The notes beneath the pieces are model-generated. The model was given only the letters and a program-made list of their open reading frames with translations, did no database searches and was not told the origin of the DNA. A program made the translations under genes and the position numbers. A stretch of 64,000 nt of DNA from Ursidibacter maritimus. Its GTDB lineage: Bacteria > Pseudomonadota > Gammaproteobacteria > Enterobacterales > Pasteurellaceae. The DNA lies in contig NZ_LEKN01000001.1 of the NCBI RefSeq assembly GCF_009761395.1, positions 62,001 through 126,000 of the forward strand. Direction: 5' to 3'. Positions 10,636 through 19,866 of the stretch are shown here, in pieces (position 1 is the first letter of the stretch; the number at the start of each line of letters is the position of its first letter).

Positions 10636-11718
10636 TTAACGTAGTTTTAATGTAACCAAGCCAATTAATACCAACATCAATGTAATAATCCAGAAACGGA
10701 CGATAACTCTTGGTTCTGGCCAACCTTTTAATTCAAAATGATGATGAATAGGAGCCATTCTAAAAATACGTTTTTGGCGTAATTTGTAAGAGCCGACTTG
10801 TAAAATGACCGACAATGCTTCTACAACAAACACACCGCCCATTATGACGAGTAATAATTCTTGGCGAACGAGTACGGCGATTGCACCTAATGCCCCACCG
10901 AGAGAAAGGGACCCCACATCGCCCATAAAGACTTGAGCAGGATAAGTGTTAAACCACAAGAATCCTAAACCCGCCCCGACAATCGCCGTACATAAAATAA
11001 CTAACTCACCGCTATATTTGATATACGGAATATGCAAGTATTGAGCAAAGTTATAGTTACCTGTTGCCCAAGCAATTAAAGCGAAAGCACTAGCCACCAT
11101 AATAATTGGCACAATGGCTAACCCATCTAACCCATCCGTTAAATTTACTGCATTACTTGTACCGACAATCACAAAATAAGTAAGTACTATATAGAATAGA
11201 CCAAGCTGTGGCATCACATCTTTAAAGAATGGGACAACTAATTGTGTCGCTGCGGTATCTTTACCTACTGCATACATTCCAAAAGCAGAGATCAAGGCAA
11301 TCACTGAAAGCCAAAAATACTTCCAACGAGCAATTAAACCATCGGTATTTTTACGGGCGATCTTCCAATAATCATCAACAAAGCCAATAACACCATAGCC
11401 AAAAAGTACAAATAGAACAAACCACACATATGGATTAGAAAGATTTGCCCAAAGTAGCGTACTGACGCCAATAGCAAATAAAATCATAATTCCGCCCATC
11501 GTTGGTGTTCCACGCTTTTTATAATGGCTCTCGGGCCCATCGTGACGGACTTCTTGACCAAATTTTAAGATTTGTAAGCGGCGAATAACCGTCGGTCCAA
11601 TCCATAACCCAATAATCAATGCAGTTAAAAGTGCCATAATGGAACGGAAAGTGATATATGACACCACATTAAATACAGTGTGATATTGCACTAAATATTC
11701 AGCTAACCAAACTAACAT
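10636..11718 (-). CDS. mraY: Phospho-N-acetylmuramoyl-pentapeptide transferase MraY
   Basis: This integral membrane enzyme attaches the phospho-MurNAc-pentapeptide to undecaprenyl phosphate, making lipid I. About ten membrane segments are visible. Catalytic motifs are FVDDYWK (D115, D116), the [10 protein letters not shown] loop and the C-terminal MAPIHHHFE histidine motif. Its 360 residues are exactly family length. An AAGGA ribosome site precedes the ATG, and murF ends 10 bases upstream. Confidence 0.98.
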   Translation of the reverse strand: MLVWLAEYLVQYHTVFNVVSYITFRSIMALLTALIIGLWIGPTVIRRLQILKFGQEVRHDGPESHYKKRGTPTMGGIMILFAIGVSTLLWANLSNPYVWFVLFVLFGYGVIGFVDDYWKIARKNTDGLIARWKYFWLSVIALISAFGMYAVGKDTAATQLVVPFFKDVMPQLGLFYIVLTYFVIVGTSNAVNLTDGLDGLAIVPIIMVASAFALIAWATGNYNFAQYLHIPYIKYSGELVILCTAIVGAGLGFLWFNTYPAQVFMGDVGSLSLGGALGAIAVLVRQELLLVIMGGVFVVEALSVILQVGSYKLRQKRIFRMAPIHHHFELKGWPEPRVIVRFWIITLMLVLIGLVTLKLR

Positions 11719-11728
11719 TTGTTAATCC

Positions 11729-13123
11729 TTAAAAAGAAACATTAAAAGAGTGACATAAAGAGCGAATAAGCTCTTCCATTTTTTGACTACGAGAGCCTTT
11801 CGCTAATAAAACAAGCGGTTGTTTTTCTTCTATTTTTTGTAAAATAATCGGCAGTAAGAAGTCTGCCATTTGGTTTTTATCTGTAAAATGATGTCTTGCA
11901 TTATTGCTAATAACTGCACTTTCTTTACCAAATGAAACCACTAAATCCAGTTCAGCTTTAGCCACAAAATCCGCGACTTCTTGATGACAAGCGGTAGTTT
12001 CATCGCCTAATTCCGCCATATCACCCACTGCAAAAATACGAAATGCAGGATAATTCTTCAGAACGGAAACCGCTGATTTCATTGAATCTACATTGGCATT
12101 ATAGCTATCATCAATCAACAATAAATGTGGATTGATTTCAATCGGGAATAGACGTCCTTTAACATTAGAACGTTGTTCTAACCCCATTTTAATCGCATCG
12201 AGATCCGCTCCAACTTCCATTGCTAAAGCACTTGCCGCTAAAGCATTACTGACATTATGTTCACCTAAATAAGGCAGATTGATCTGGACCTCCCCTTGTG
12301 GGGAATGTAACGTAAAGCGAGAGCCATTCAAATGTAGCTCAACATTCTCTGCCCAAAAATCAGCATAACTATCTTTATCCTCGCCTGTATAACAAAAAGA
12401 TTGTAACTCGTGCTCACCAATCTCTTTTTGCCATTGGGGATAATAATGTGCCAAATTCACAATCGCCTTACCGCCTTGTTTTAAGCCACGATAAATTTCT
12501 CCTTTAGCTTGTGCAACACCACTTAAAGAGCCAAAGCCTTCTAAATGAGCCGCCGCCACATTATTGACTAAACAAGCATCAGGTAGTGTAATCTCTGCGG
12601 TATAAGCAATTTCGCCAATATGATTTGCCCCCAACTCGACCACTGCAAATTTATGCTGTGGTGTAAGACGGAGTAACGTCATCGGCACCCCTAAATCGTT
12701 GTTTAAGTTACCAAAAGTGTAAAGCACTTCATCATCACAAGCGGTAACTTTCTGCAAAATTTTTGCAGTCATTTCTTTAACAGTTGTTTTACCCGAAGAG
12801 CCTGTCATTGCTACTGTTTTAGGGTTAATTTCTGCCTTTAACCATTTTGCCAACTGCCCTAATGCTAAACGAGTATCTTCTACAATAATTTGTGGTACGG
12901 AAAGATTTAACTCCCTTTCCACCACTACAGCGATACAGCCTTGTTCTACAGCCTGTTGAGCATAATCGTGAGCATCAAATTTCTCACCTTTTAATGCAAA
13001 AAATAAGCCATTTAACACCGCTTGGCGAGTGTCGGTGCTAATGCTTTCAATCGTAATCTCGCCATTACCGATCAATTTGCCATTTAAAGTTTGGGCGATC
13101 TGTTGGGTGGTTTGTTTTATCAT
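11729..13123 (-). CDS. murF: UDP-MurNAc-tripeptide--D-Ala-D-Ala ligase MurF
   Basis: This cytoplasmic ligase adds the D-Ala-D-Ala dipeptide made by Ddl. It shows the P-loop MTGSSGKTTVKEM (about 105-117), the ELGANHIGEI segment and the DDSYNANVDSM motif, all characteristic of MurF. Its 464 residues are normal. The gene carries three perfect uptake cores (11811, 11987, 12737). It starts 38 bases downstream of the OGFr-like gene rather than directly after murE. Confidence 0.97.
   Translation of the reverse strand: MIKQTTQQIAQTLNGKLIGNGEITIESISTDTRQAVLNGLFFALKGEKFDAHDYAQQAVEQGCIAVVVERELNLSVPQIIVEDTRLALGQLAKWLKAEINPKTVAMTGSSGKTTVKEMTAKILQKVTACDDEVLYTFGNLNNDLGVPMTLLRLTPQHKFAVVELGANHIGEIAYTAEITLPDACLVNNVAAAHLEGFGSLSGVAQAKGEIYRGLKQGGKAIVNLAHYYPQWQKEIGEHELQSFCYTGEDKDSYADFWAENVELHLNGSRFTLHSPQGEVQINLPYLGEHNVSNALAASALAMEVGADLDAIKMGLEQRSNVKGRLFPIEINPHLLLIDDSYNANVDSMKSAVSVLKNYPAFRIFAVGDMAELGDETTACHQEVADFVAKAELDLVVSFGKESAVISNNARHHFTDKNQMADFLLPIILQKIEEKQPLVLLAKGSRSQKMEELIRSLCHSFNVSF
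11811..11819 (+). repeat. DNA uptake signal core inside murF
   Basis: A perfect ACAAGCGGT lies near the 3' end of murF. It is followed by TGTTTTT rather than the extended TGCAAA motif. Confidence 0.8.
11987..11995 (+). repeat. DNA uptake signal core inside murF (second)
   Basis: A perfect ACAAGCGGT lies about 176 bases from the previous copy, in the same orientation. Confidence 0.8.
12737..12745 (+). repeat. DNA uptake signal core inside murF (third)
   Basis: A perfect ACAAGCGGT is followed about 10 bases later by TGCAAAATTTTTGCA, so this copy resembles the extended form of the motif. Confidence 0.85.
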
Positions 13124-13161
13124 GTTATTTTACTTAATACATTGTTTTTATTTAGCGATTA

Positions 13162-13689
13162 CTACTTCCATTCATCTTTGTCAGGCTGCTCTATTAAAGC
13201 AGACTGCCAAAACTCAATGGTTTCTGGGTGTATCGCATAATTTTTAGCAATCTCTAAAATACCTTGTTGTAATTGTCTTGCTAATTCTAATTGCCCTAAC
13301 ATTGCAAGACTTTTAATCGTTCTAGTTATTCTTAGTTGATTATGGTTTGTACGGCGAATCCAAAAGTGGTTTATTCTATTACGATCAAGCTCTTCTGCTA
13401 CAATAACTCGCCCATTCTCTAATTTTAGCCCCCAAAAAGAGAGCATTACATCTAAGGATTTCTGCAAACTATATTGTGCAATTTCGCTTTTCTTAATCTG
13501 CCCACAATCGCTCTCGGTCAATATTGGAGCAAAACGATTAGATTTTGTGGGTGTATCCAATGGAAATATCCACTGGATAAAATCATGATTATTCTCTAAA
13601 TTAAAAATATCAAACGCCCAAATATCTTGGATCGTTCTCCCTTTATGATCAGTACCTTTCTGCTCTAAAAAATCAAGAATCTGACTCAT
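13162..13689 (-). CDS. OGFr_N-like conserved protein inserted in the dcw cluster
   Basis: I read this 175-residue protein as a member of the family named after the N-terminal domain of the opioid growth factor receptor (OGFr_N). The hallmark is the DHKGRTIQDIW stretch followed by LENNHDFIQWIFPL (residues 31-44) and then NRFAPILT; the rest is helical with no membrane segment or signal peptide. Its bacterial function is unknown to me. The start is the ATG one base beyond the murE stop, since a longer frame would run back into murE. It lies between murE and murF, a position with no extra gene in the standard cluster, and is probably co-transcribed and perhaps translationally coupled to murE. The family call is by motif memory only. 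Confidence 0.75.
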   Translation of the reverse strand: MSQILDFLEQKGTDHKGRTIQDIWAFDIFNLENNHDFIQWIFPLDTPTKSNRFAPILTESDCGQIKKSEIAQYSLQKSLDVMLSFWGLKLENGRVIVAEELDRNRINHFWIRRTNHNQLRITRTIKSLAMLGQLELARQLQQGILEIAKNYAIHPETIEFWQSALIEQPDKDEWK

Positions 13690-13690
13690 A

Positions 13691-15196
13691 TTACCCCAAA
13701 AACTTCTTCGCCCATTCTTGATCGGAGAAATGGTATTTCTTCGTGCCGATAATTTGGTAGTCTTCGTGACCTTTTCCTGCAATCAACACCACATCTTTTG
13801 GCTCTGCTTGAGCAATTGCTGTTTCAATCGCATATTGTCGAATGTGCATTTGTTGGACTTTATTCGGCTTTTTAAAACCTTGCATAATATCGGAAAAAAT
13901 AACATCAGGGTCTTCTGTGCGTGGATTATCATCCGTTACAATAACTTTATCGGCATTTTGTTCTGTAATGCGTGCCATTAGCGGACGTTTTCCTGTATCA
14001 CGATCGCCACCGCAACCAAAGACACACCATAAGTCACCTTCACAGTGCAAACGAGCAGCTTCCAAGGCTTTTTCCAATGCATCAGGTGTATGTGCGTAAT
14101 CCACAATAACCATTGGGTTTTCTGCTTGATTTTCTTCACTTACCAAACATTCCATACGCCCACATACCCCATTTAATAGCGGTGCGGTTTCGACTAATTT
14201 TTGCAAATCATAGCCTAACGCCAGTAACCCTGCGAACGCAGTAAGTAAATTGCTCACATTAAATGCCCCAATCAATCGGCTGTTTAGTGAGCCATTGCCC
14301 CAGCTTGAGGTAAACTCAATGGTGGCACCTTTCAAGGTATAATCGACTTTTGTCACTTTAATCCAACGGCTTTGACTTAACGATATTTGAGGGTTAATAC
14401 TCACCGCAACGGCATTTGGTAACTGACTTAACCACTGTTGCCCTATCTCATCATCGGCATTAATGACTTGCTGTTTGGTATTAAGTTCATCAAATAAGCG
14501 AAATTTTGCTTGAGCGTATTCTTCCATTGTGTTGTGGTAATCGAGATGATCTCGACTTAAATTGGTAAAAATTGCCAAATCAAAATCTAACGCTTCTGCT
14601 CGGTATTGAGCTAAACCGTGACTGGAAACTTCCATTGCACAGAAATCTGCGCCTTGTTCAACAAAACTAGCTAAATTGCGTTGAATTTCAATTGCTGAAC
14701 CAGTGGTATTTACCGCTTCTTGTACTGCACCATATAAGCCATTGCCGATCGTCCCCATTACTGCGGACTTTCCGCCAAGCAGATTACACCACTGAGCAAG
14801 TAATTGAGCTGTTGTGGTTTTTCCGTTTGTGCCAGTAATCCCAACTAGTGTTAATTTATGCGAAGGCTGTTGATAGAAACTATCTGCAATAGCAGAGAGA
14901 TGTTGAGCCAATTTAGGCATTGCAATAACCTTACAAGCGGTACGATCAAGATTATATTTTGCAAATTTGCTATCCAGTTCTGCTTCATCAATGTCATCAT
15001 CGGCTTCACTTAAGATAATTGCAGCACCTTGTTCTATGGCTTTACTAATAAATTGACGACCATCGACATTATGTCCTTTTAAGGCGACAAACAAGTCGCC
15101 TTGTTGTACTTGGCGGCTATCTAGTGTCATCTGATTTAAGGACTTTATTTCCGTCCAAATTGGTAATTCAGGTAAAAAAGTGAGCAAACGGTTCAT
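13691..15196 (-). CDS. murE: UDP-MurNAc-tripeptide synthetase MurE (meso-DAP adding)
   Basis: This cytoplasmic ligase adds the third amino acid of the stem peptide. The P-loop [15 protein letters not shown] (near residue 115) and the DDNPRTEDP motif (around 405) are visible; the DNPR sequence is the known signature for meso-diaminopimelate rather than lysine. Its 501 residues are normal. The gene contains a perfect uptake core at 14933. Its stop is separated by one base from the start of the OGFr-like gene. Confidence 0.97.
   Translation of the reverse strand: MNRLLTFLPELPIWTEIKSLNQMTLDSRQVQQGDLFVALKGHNVDGRQFISKAIEQGAAIILSEADDDIDEAELDSKFAKYNLDRTACKVIAMPKLAQHLSAIADSFYQQPSHKLTLVGITGTNGKTTTAQLLAQWCNLLGGKSAVMGTIGNGLYGAVQEAVNTTGSAIEIQRNLASFVEQGADFCAMEVSSHGLAQYRAEALDFDLAIFTNLSRDHLDYHNTMEEYAQAKFRLFDELNTKQQVINADDEIGQQWLSQLPNAVAVSINPQISLSQSRWIKVTKVDYTLKGATIEFTSSWGNGSLNSRLIGAFNVSNLLTAFAGLLALGYDLQKLVETAPLLNGVCGRMECLVSEENQAENPMVIVDYAHTPDALEKALEAARLHCEGDLWCVFGCGGDRDTGKRPLMARITEQNADKVIVTDDNPRTEDPDVIFSDIMQGFKKPNKVQQMHIRQYAIETAIAQAEPKDVVLIAGKGHEDYQIIGTKKYHFSDQEWAKKFLG
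14933..14941 (+). repeat. DNA uptake signal core inside murE
   Basis: A perfect ACAAGCGGT is followed about 20 bases on by TTTTGCAAATTTGC, matching the extended motif. Confidence 0.85.
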
Positions 15197-15207
15197 AATC
15201 TTTCTCT

Positions 15208-17250
15208 CTAATTCGTTTGATGTGGTTTAAGTTCTCTTACTGCTTGGCGAGTTTCTTCTGTAATATTATCAGGTTTAATATTTCTGGATTTTAATGTGTA
15301 ACCCATAATACTAGAGAATAGTGGAGCCGAAATAGCACCACCATAGTACACACCTGCTTTTGGTTCGTTAATTAATACCACCAAAGCAAAACGAGGATCG
15401 CTGGCTGGCGCTATGCCTGCTGTATAAGCAATATATTTTTCTACATATTTCCCTTTTTCTAATTTACGTGCTGTACCTGTTTTAATTGCAACGCGGAAAC
15501 CATCAACCGCAGCACGATGTCCACCTTCGCCTTTTTGAGCGACTCCTTCCATCATATGTACTACATCACGTGTAATTTTCTCTGGAAGTACCCGCTCTCC
15601 AATTACTGGCGGATCAACTTTAGTGATAGACAAAGGACGATAAATACCAAAACTACCTAAAGTAGCATAGGCTCTAGCTAACTGTAATGGCGTAACATTT
15701 AACCCATAGCCATAAGACATTGATGCTCTTTCAACATCAGCCCAACGTTTACGATCTCCGTTTGTACCACGTTCTTCGCCCAAACCTAGCCCTGTATCTT
15801 TACCAAATCCTACCTTGCTGTAAGTATCAACTAATGCCGATGGTGGCATTCTCAATGCCAAACGGCTTACCCCGATATTACTTGATTTCTGTAAAATTCC
15901 AGTTAATGATAGGCTTTCTCTAGGTGCAACATCGGTAATCGTATGACCATTTACTGCAAATGGTCGAGTGTTCAATATTTCACCAGGATAAGTTGCTTTA
16001 TTATGTAAAGCGGTAAGGACGACTAAAGGTTTTACCGTTGAACCAGGCTCAAAAGTATCAGTAATCGCTCGATTACGTGCTAGCTCAGGTTTAAAATCAG
16101 TACGATTATTCGGGTTATAAGATGGTGCATTCGCCATTGCCAAAATTTCCCCTGTCTGAATATCGACCAATACTGCAGTGCCAGACTCTGCTTTATTTTC
16201 AATAACAGACTTTTTGATTTCACGATAGACCATTGATTGTAGTTCTTCATCAATACTCAGAATGACATCTTGTGGGGTATATTCTTTCTCATCACTAATA
16301 CGTTCAATCACGTTGCCACGAGCATCTTTACGAAAAACTTGTTTACCATTTTTGCCTATTAATAGTGAATCAAAGCTTCTCTCCAAGCCTTCCTGACCTT
16401 TTTTATCCTCTACATCCGTAAACCCAACTAGCTGAGAGATTTCTTCGCCCATTGGATAAAAACGACGAGATTCCGTTTTAATGACTAACCCTTCAATTTT
16501 AAGTGCTTTCGCATAATCAGCAGAAATTTCAGAATGGTGTCGAGAAATATAAATAAAACGTTGCTCAGATGCATCATATAAACGACCGATTACATCTTTA
16601 TAGCTCATTGATACGCTCTTAGCTAATGCTTGGAGTTTCTCTTTTTCTAAATTTTCTATCTCATTATCCGCTAATACAAAAGCTGAATTTGGATTGTTTC
16701 TAACCTTTTCAATCAATAAGTTATAATCAACACCCGTAGAACGAGCAAGCAACGCCCAATAATCTTCACTTTTACTGTTTAAAATAGAGCGAGGATCATA
16801 TTTTTTTTGTGTTTTATCTATTTTTTGTTTAATAAAATTATTAACACTGGCTTCCATTTTACTGGCCGATACACCAATTTCCATAGAAAGCTTACGCCAT
16901 CTTTGTTTATCTCGACGTAATAATGAATCAAAATATTCTTTAGGATCCATCGTAATCGAATACATTGGGACACTAATAGAGAGAACTTGCTCATTACGAT
17001 CGAGAATTTGCCCTCGAGTAAAAGGGATCTCACTTTCACGTAATGAACGTTTATTCGCTTCTTTTATTAAGCGCTCAGAATCTGTTAACTGTAAATAAAA
17101 ACTTTGACCAAATAAGGCGACCGCCATCGCACCAATAAAAACATAAACAAACCAAAATCGCTTTGGCATAAAACTAGGAATGTTTTTAGATGGTTGCTCT
17201 GGTATCTTGTTATTTTCTTTTTTAGGCTTGAATCTCACCGTTTTTTTCAT
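15208..17250 (-). CDS. ftsI: Septal transpeptidase FtsI (PBP3) with an enlarged pedestal domain
   Basis: This class B penicillin-binding protein cross-links septal peptidoglycan with FtsW. It has a cytoplasmic tail, a membrane helix (about 32-52), a pedestal domain and a transpeptidase domain with S404-T-V-K407, S456-S-N458 and K590-T-G592. At 680 residues it is about 70 longer than the H. influenzae protein I recall (about 610). Between the DPK motif at 102 and the KIEG motif at 251 there are about 150 residues instead of about 65. Three similar modules lie there: about 116-150, 164-200 and 205-243, each with the pattern W/L-x-x-L-A...G/S...L...V. The catalytic part looks intact. AT-rich codon use in the expanded part is similar to the rest. 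Confidence 0.96.
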   Translation of the reverse strand: MKKTVRFKPKKENNKIPEQPSKNIPSFMPKRFWFVYVFIGAMAVALFGQSFYLQLTDSERLIKEANKRSLRESEIPFTRGQILDRNEQVLSISVPMYSITMDPKEYFDSLLRRDKQRWRKLSMEIGVSASKMEASVNNFIKQKIDKTQKKYDPRSILNSKSEDYWALLARSTGVDYNLLIEKVRNNPNSAFVLADNEIENLEKEKLQALAKSVSMSYKDVIGRLYDASEQRFIYISRHHSEISADYAKALKIEGLVIKTESRRFYPMGEEISQLVGFTDVEDKKGQEGLERSFDSLLIGKNGKQVFRKDARGNVIERISDEKEYTPQDVILSIDEELQSMVYREIKKSVIENKAESGTAVLVDIQTGEILAMANAPSYNPNNRTDFKPELARNRAITDTFEPGSTVKPLVVLTALHNKATYPGEILNTRPFAVNGHTITDVAPRESLSLTGILQKSSNIGVSRLALRMPPSALVDTYSKVGFGKDTGLGLGEERGTNGDRKRWADVERASMSYGYGLNVTPLQLARAYATLGSFGIYRPLSITKVDPPVIGERVLPEKITRDVVHMMEGVAQKGEGGHRAAVDGFRVAIKTGTARKLEKGKYVEKYIAYTAGIAPASDPRFALVVLINEPKAGVYYGGAISAPLFSSIMGYTLKSRNIKPDNITEETRQAVRELKPHQTN

Positions 17251-17256
17251 TACTCG

Positions 17257-17568
17257 TTATCTCACTAAAATAATTTCTTGCTCTTTCTTTACTGCTTGTA
17301 GTCCTAATTTACTCGCCACTCCTTCCACTTGAATTCGCTGGCTACGTGATTTTTCTTCTAACTGCAAATGAATAAACTGATTTTGTAATTTATTATTTGT
17401 TTGAATCAATTTCCCTTGCTCTGCTGTTAAGAGACGTGTTTTATGTGTTACCCATACTGTTGCGACAGCACTTACTATGACCAATAACAGCAAAAGTAAT
17501 GCCACTTTGTTATGGCTTGTTAAGTCGTCTAAAATAACTTGACGTAAAGGATAGCGTTCATTCGACAT
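17257..17568 (-). CDS. ftsL: Cell division protein FtsL
   Basis: This small bitopic divisome protein forms a coiled coil with FtsB and activates FtsW-FtsI. It has a short cytoplasmic part, one membrane helix (about 22-40) and a periplasmic coiled-coil segment. Its 103 residues and its position between rsmH and ftsI identify it better than sequence alone, as FtsL is poorly conserved. The start ATG overlaps the rsmH stop as TAATG. Confidence 0.93.
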   Translation of the reverse strand: MSNERYPLRQVILDDLTSHNKVALLLLLLVIVSAVATVWVTHKTRLLTAEQGKLIQTNNKLQNQFIHLQLEEKSRSQRIQVEGVASKLGLQAVKKEQEIILVR

Positions 17569-18506
17569 TATCTTTTCTCCGCAATTCGTAAAACAGCACT
17601 TCGTGAGCGTGGATTTGCTTCAATTTCAGCATCGCTTGGCATAATAGTTTTACCAATCGTTTTAAGCGGAATGTTTTTATTCAACTCGCTTTCTAAAATA
17701 GGCAGACCTTTTGGCACAACTTCGCCTTTGCTATGTTTACGCATAAACTGTTTTACCATGCGATCTTCAAGTGAATGGAAACTAATAATAGATAAACGAC
17801 CTTGTGGAGCAAGCACACTGATTGCAGAATTAAGTGCTTTTTCTAATTCATCTAACTCACTATTGATAAAAATGCGGATTGCTTGGAAAGTACGAGTCGC
17901 AGGGTGTTTATGTTTATCTTTAAAGGGAACGGCATTGGCGACAATATTAGCCAATTCAAGTGTGCGAGAAATCTTTTCAGGTGCAGATTTATTGTAAGAA
18001 ACCACCGCTTGTGCAATCTTTTTTGCAAAACGTTCTTCACCAAATTCTTTGAGTACCCAGGCTAAATCTTCTACGGAGACTTGAGCCAGCCATTCCATCG
18101 CTGACAAACCTTTTGTGGTATCCATTCGCATATCTAAAGGCCCATCACGCATAAAACTAAAACCACGCTCCGCTTCATCTAATTGCGGAGAAGAAACCCC
18201 TAGATCCAGTAAAATACCGTTGATTTTTCCGACTAACTCAAACTGCTGACAAATTTCAGGGATTGCCGAAAATGCACTGTGAACAATTTGAAAACGAGAA
18301 TCTCTAATGGTCTGAGCTTCCGCAATAGCACGAGGATCACGATCAATCGCAATCAATCTCCCTTTTTCACTTAATTGACTTAAAATCAGACGAGAGTGCC
18401 CACCACGACCAAAAGTACCATCAATATAAATCCCATTAGGATCAATTGCTAATCCTTCAACGGCTTCATTCAACAGTACGGTAATATGTTTAGGGTTATC
18501 ACTCAT
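17568..18506 (-). CDS. rsmH: 16S rRNA (cytosine1402-N4)-methyltransferase RsmH (MraW)
   Basis: This SAM-dependent enzyme methylates N4 of C1402 in 16S rRNA, fine-tuning the P site. Visible motifs are the N-terminal [10 protein letters not shown], the SAM loop [10 protein letters not shown] (about 29-38), the [12 protein letters not shown] motif and the C-terminal [11 protein letters not shown] segment. Its 312 residues are normal. It is the second gene of the dcw cluster and overlaps ftsL by TAATG. Confidence 0.97.
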   Translation of the reverse strand: MSDNPKHITVLLNEAVEGLAIDPNGIYIDGTFGRGGHSRLILSQLSEKGRLIAIDRDPRAIAEAQTIRDSRFQIVHSAFSAIPEICQQFELVGKINGILLDLGVSSPQLDEAERGFSFMRDGPLDMRMDTTKGLSAMEWLAQVSVEDLAWVLKEFGEERFAKKIAQAVVSYNKSAPEKISRTLELANIVANAVPFKDKHKHPATRTFQAIRIFINSELDELEKALNSAISVLAPQGRLSIISFHSLEDRMVKQFMRKHSKGEVVPKGLPILESELNKNIPLKTIGKTIMPSDAEIEANPRSRSAVLRIAEKR

Positions 18507-18540
18507 TTTAATTTCCTGCTATTTTTAGCTATCCAATGAT

Positions 18541-18999
18541 TTACAAAGAGAAATTTTGTAACGCTTCGCAAGTTAGCATATCGACTGAGCCACCAATTGC
18601 CAAATCTTCAGCAATTTGCTCCTGCCATTGTTTATCTTGCCAAATTTCAAATTTATTTAATTGCCCAACAAGCATTATCTGTTGTTCAAGTTGTGCGTGC
18701 TGACGTAAGGTTGGGCTAAGTAAAATACGCCCTGCAGAATCCATTTCACATTCAGTGGCAAACCCTTGCATTACACGCTGAATACGGCGTTGTACTGGGT
18801 CAAAATTCGACAAAGAGAGTAATTTTTGCTCAATAATTTCCCATTCGTGTAATGGGTAAAGCAGTAAACAAGGCTGACGAATATCTACTGTGCAAATTAA
18901 ATGTCCTTGGTGTTTTTCCAATAACTCAGCTCGATAACGTGTTGGAATAGCCAACCGCCCTTTATTATCTAAGCTAATTGCAGATGCACCACGAAACAT
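18541..18999 (-). CDS. mraZ: Transcriptional regulator MraZ
   Basis: MraZ is an AbrB-fold DNA-binding protein that in E. coli represses its own dcw operon. The two repeated half-domains are visible, the first with [15 protein letters not shown] and the second with [15 protein letters not shown]. The start was set at MFRGAS (152 residues, the family length) with AGGT eight bases upstream; the longer frame adds 23 unlikely residues. The GTGGT repeats upstream (19054-19078) are the probable autoregulatory site. Confidence 0.96.
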   Translation of the reverse strand: MFRGASAISLDNKGRLAIPTRYRAELLEKHQGHLICTVDIRQPCLLLYPLHEWEIIEQKLLSLSNFDPVQRRIQRVMQGFATECEMDSAGRILLSPTLRQHAQLEQQIMLVGQLNKFEIWQDKQWQEQIAEDLAIGGSVDMLTCEALQNFSL

Positions 19000-19053
19000 A
19001 CTCGTACCTAATAGTTTGATTCTTATAGATTTTATGGCCAAATCACAACTTTC

Positions 19054-19078
19054 ACCACAAAATACCACTTTTTACCAC
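19054..19078 (-). promoter_or_regulatory. Probable MraZ operator (three GTGGT boxes)
   Basis: The pentamer ACCAC occurs at 19054-19058, 19064-19068 and 19074-19078, i.e. three GTGGT boxes on the minus strand with exactly five-base spacers, 55-80 bases upstream of the mraZ start. E. coli MraZ is known to bind TGGG-type repeats with five-base spacing, and mollicute MraZ binds AAAGTG repeats, so the layout matches. Binding itself is inferred. Confidence 0.7.
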
Positions 19079-19374
19079 TTTAATCGGAAGATTTTATAAT
19101 TTTAACCATTTATGAGCAAGCGGTTTTATGAGCTAAATATCAAAAGCATAGTGCAACCGCATATGTTGCCCGTTTTCAAATGGAATCGCGCCAATTCCAA
19201 GGATAATAGACACAAGATGGCCAGATTTCGTACTTTCCACTCATCACCTACGGTACATTCACCTTTTTATAAACAACATCCATGATGTTTCGAATACATT
19301 GAGCTGACGTGCCTAACTCAACATCTAACTTACTGATATAAAATATAGAGCTAAAGTAGATTAACATTTATGTT

Positions 19375-19755
19375 ATGCCTATAAAAATGAAGATAACTCA
19401 TTGTAAACTAAAGAAATCCATGCAGAAAAAACTACTTAAATTTTTTGTATTAGAAGTAACAGCTAGCTCAGCAGCTGATTTACTGGAGATAAGTCCTAAT
19501 TCTGCGGCATTGTTTTACCACAAAATTATTGAGGTTATGCTTTATCATTTATCTTTTGGGACAGATGAAGTATTTGACGGAAAAATTGAGTTAGACGGAA
19601 CCTATTCGAACGGTCATCGTAGCTTTTTTCTGCATCCTAAAACGACAAGGTCAAGCTATTTACAGTCATTGTTGAAAATAGCAAGAGTGAAACGCTACTC
19701 CCTATTATTAAAAAGGAAATTAAGCTAGATAGTGGTGTTTATATGTATAAGATCA
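19375..19755 (+). pseudogene. IS1595/IS1016-type transposase remnant (frameshifted)
   Basis: The first frame (19375 to about 19645) reads like the N-terminal half of an IS1016-type transposase: a helix-turn-helix-like KLLKFFVLEVTASSAADLL stretch and then FDGKIELDGTYSNGHR, where the family has D-E-S-Y-F-G-G. From about 19646 the similarity continues in another frame, with KVKLFTVIVENSKSETLLPII and then DSGVY, matching the core of the family. The catalytic C-terminal part is missing. It is a dead fragment, identified from remembered family motifs. Positions 19081-19374 hold no intact gene; the minus strand has a 39-residue open frame (19248-19367) and other coding-like scraps I cannot name. Confidence 0.65.
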
Positions 19756-19760
19756 AACCT

Positions 19761-19802
19761 AAGCGGTCAGATCTGCAAAATATTTTGCCTATCCGACCGC
19801 TT
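19761..19802. terminator. Uptake-sequence inverted pair, likely terminator
   Basis: AAGCGGTC (19761-19768) and its complement GACCGCTT (19795-19802) form an inverted pair around a TGCAAAATATTTTGCC loop and are followed by TTGTTAATTTTT. Such paired uptake sequences often act as terminators in Pasteurellaceae. It lies between the transposase remnant and the 3' end of the amidase gene. Confidence 0.55.
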
Positions 19803-19804
19803 GT
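19796..19804 (-). repeat. DNA uptake signal core (intergenic)
   Basis: A perfect ACCGCTTGT forms the right arm of the inverted uptake pair described at 19761-19802. Confidence 0.85.
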
Positions 19805-19866
19805 TAATTTTTAGAAGTTCATACTTACAGTATAAGACTCTAAGCCACTTTTTCCATTACACCTAA

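Noticed and set aside
13690-13782. Longer start for the OGFr-like gene
   Set aside because: The extra 31 residues would be encoded within murE; the ATG directly after the murE stop is better.
19000-19068. Longer MraZ with 23 extra N-terminal residues
   Set aside because: The family starts MFRG and the ribosome site fits that ATG; the extension would run through the GTGGT boxes.
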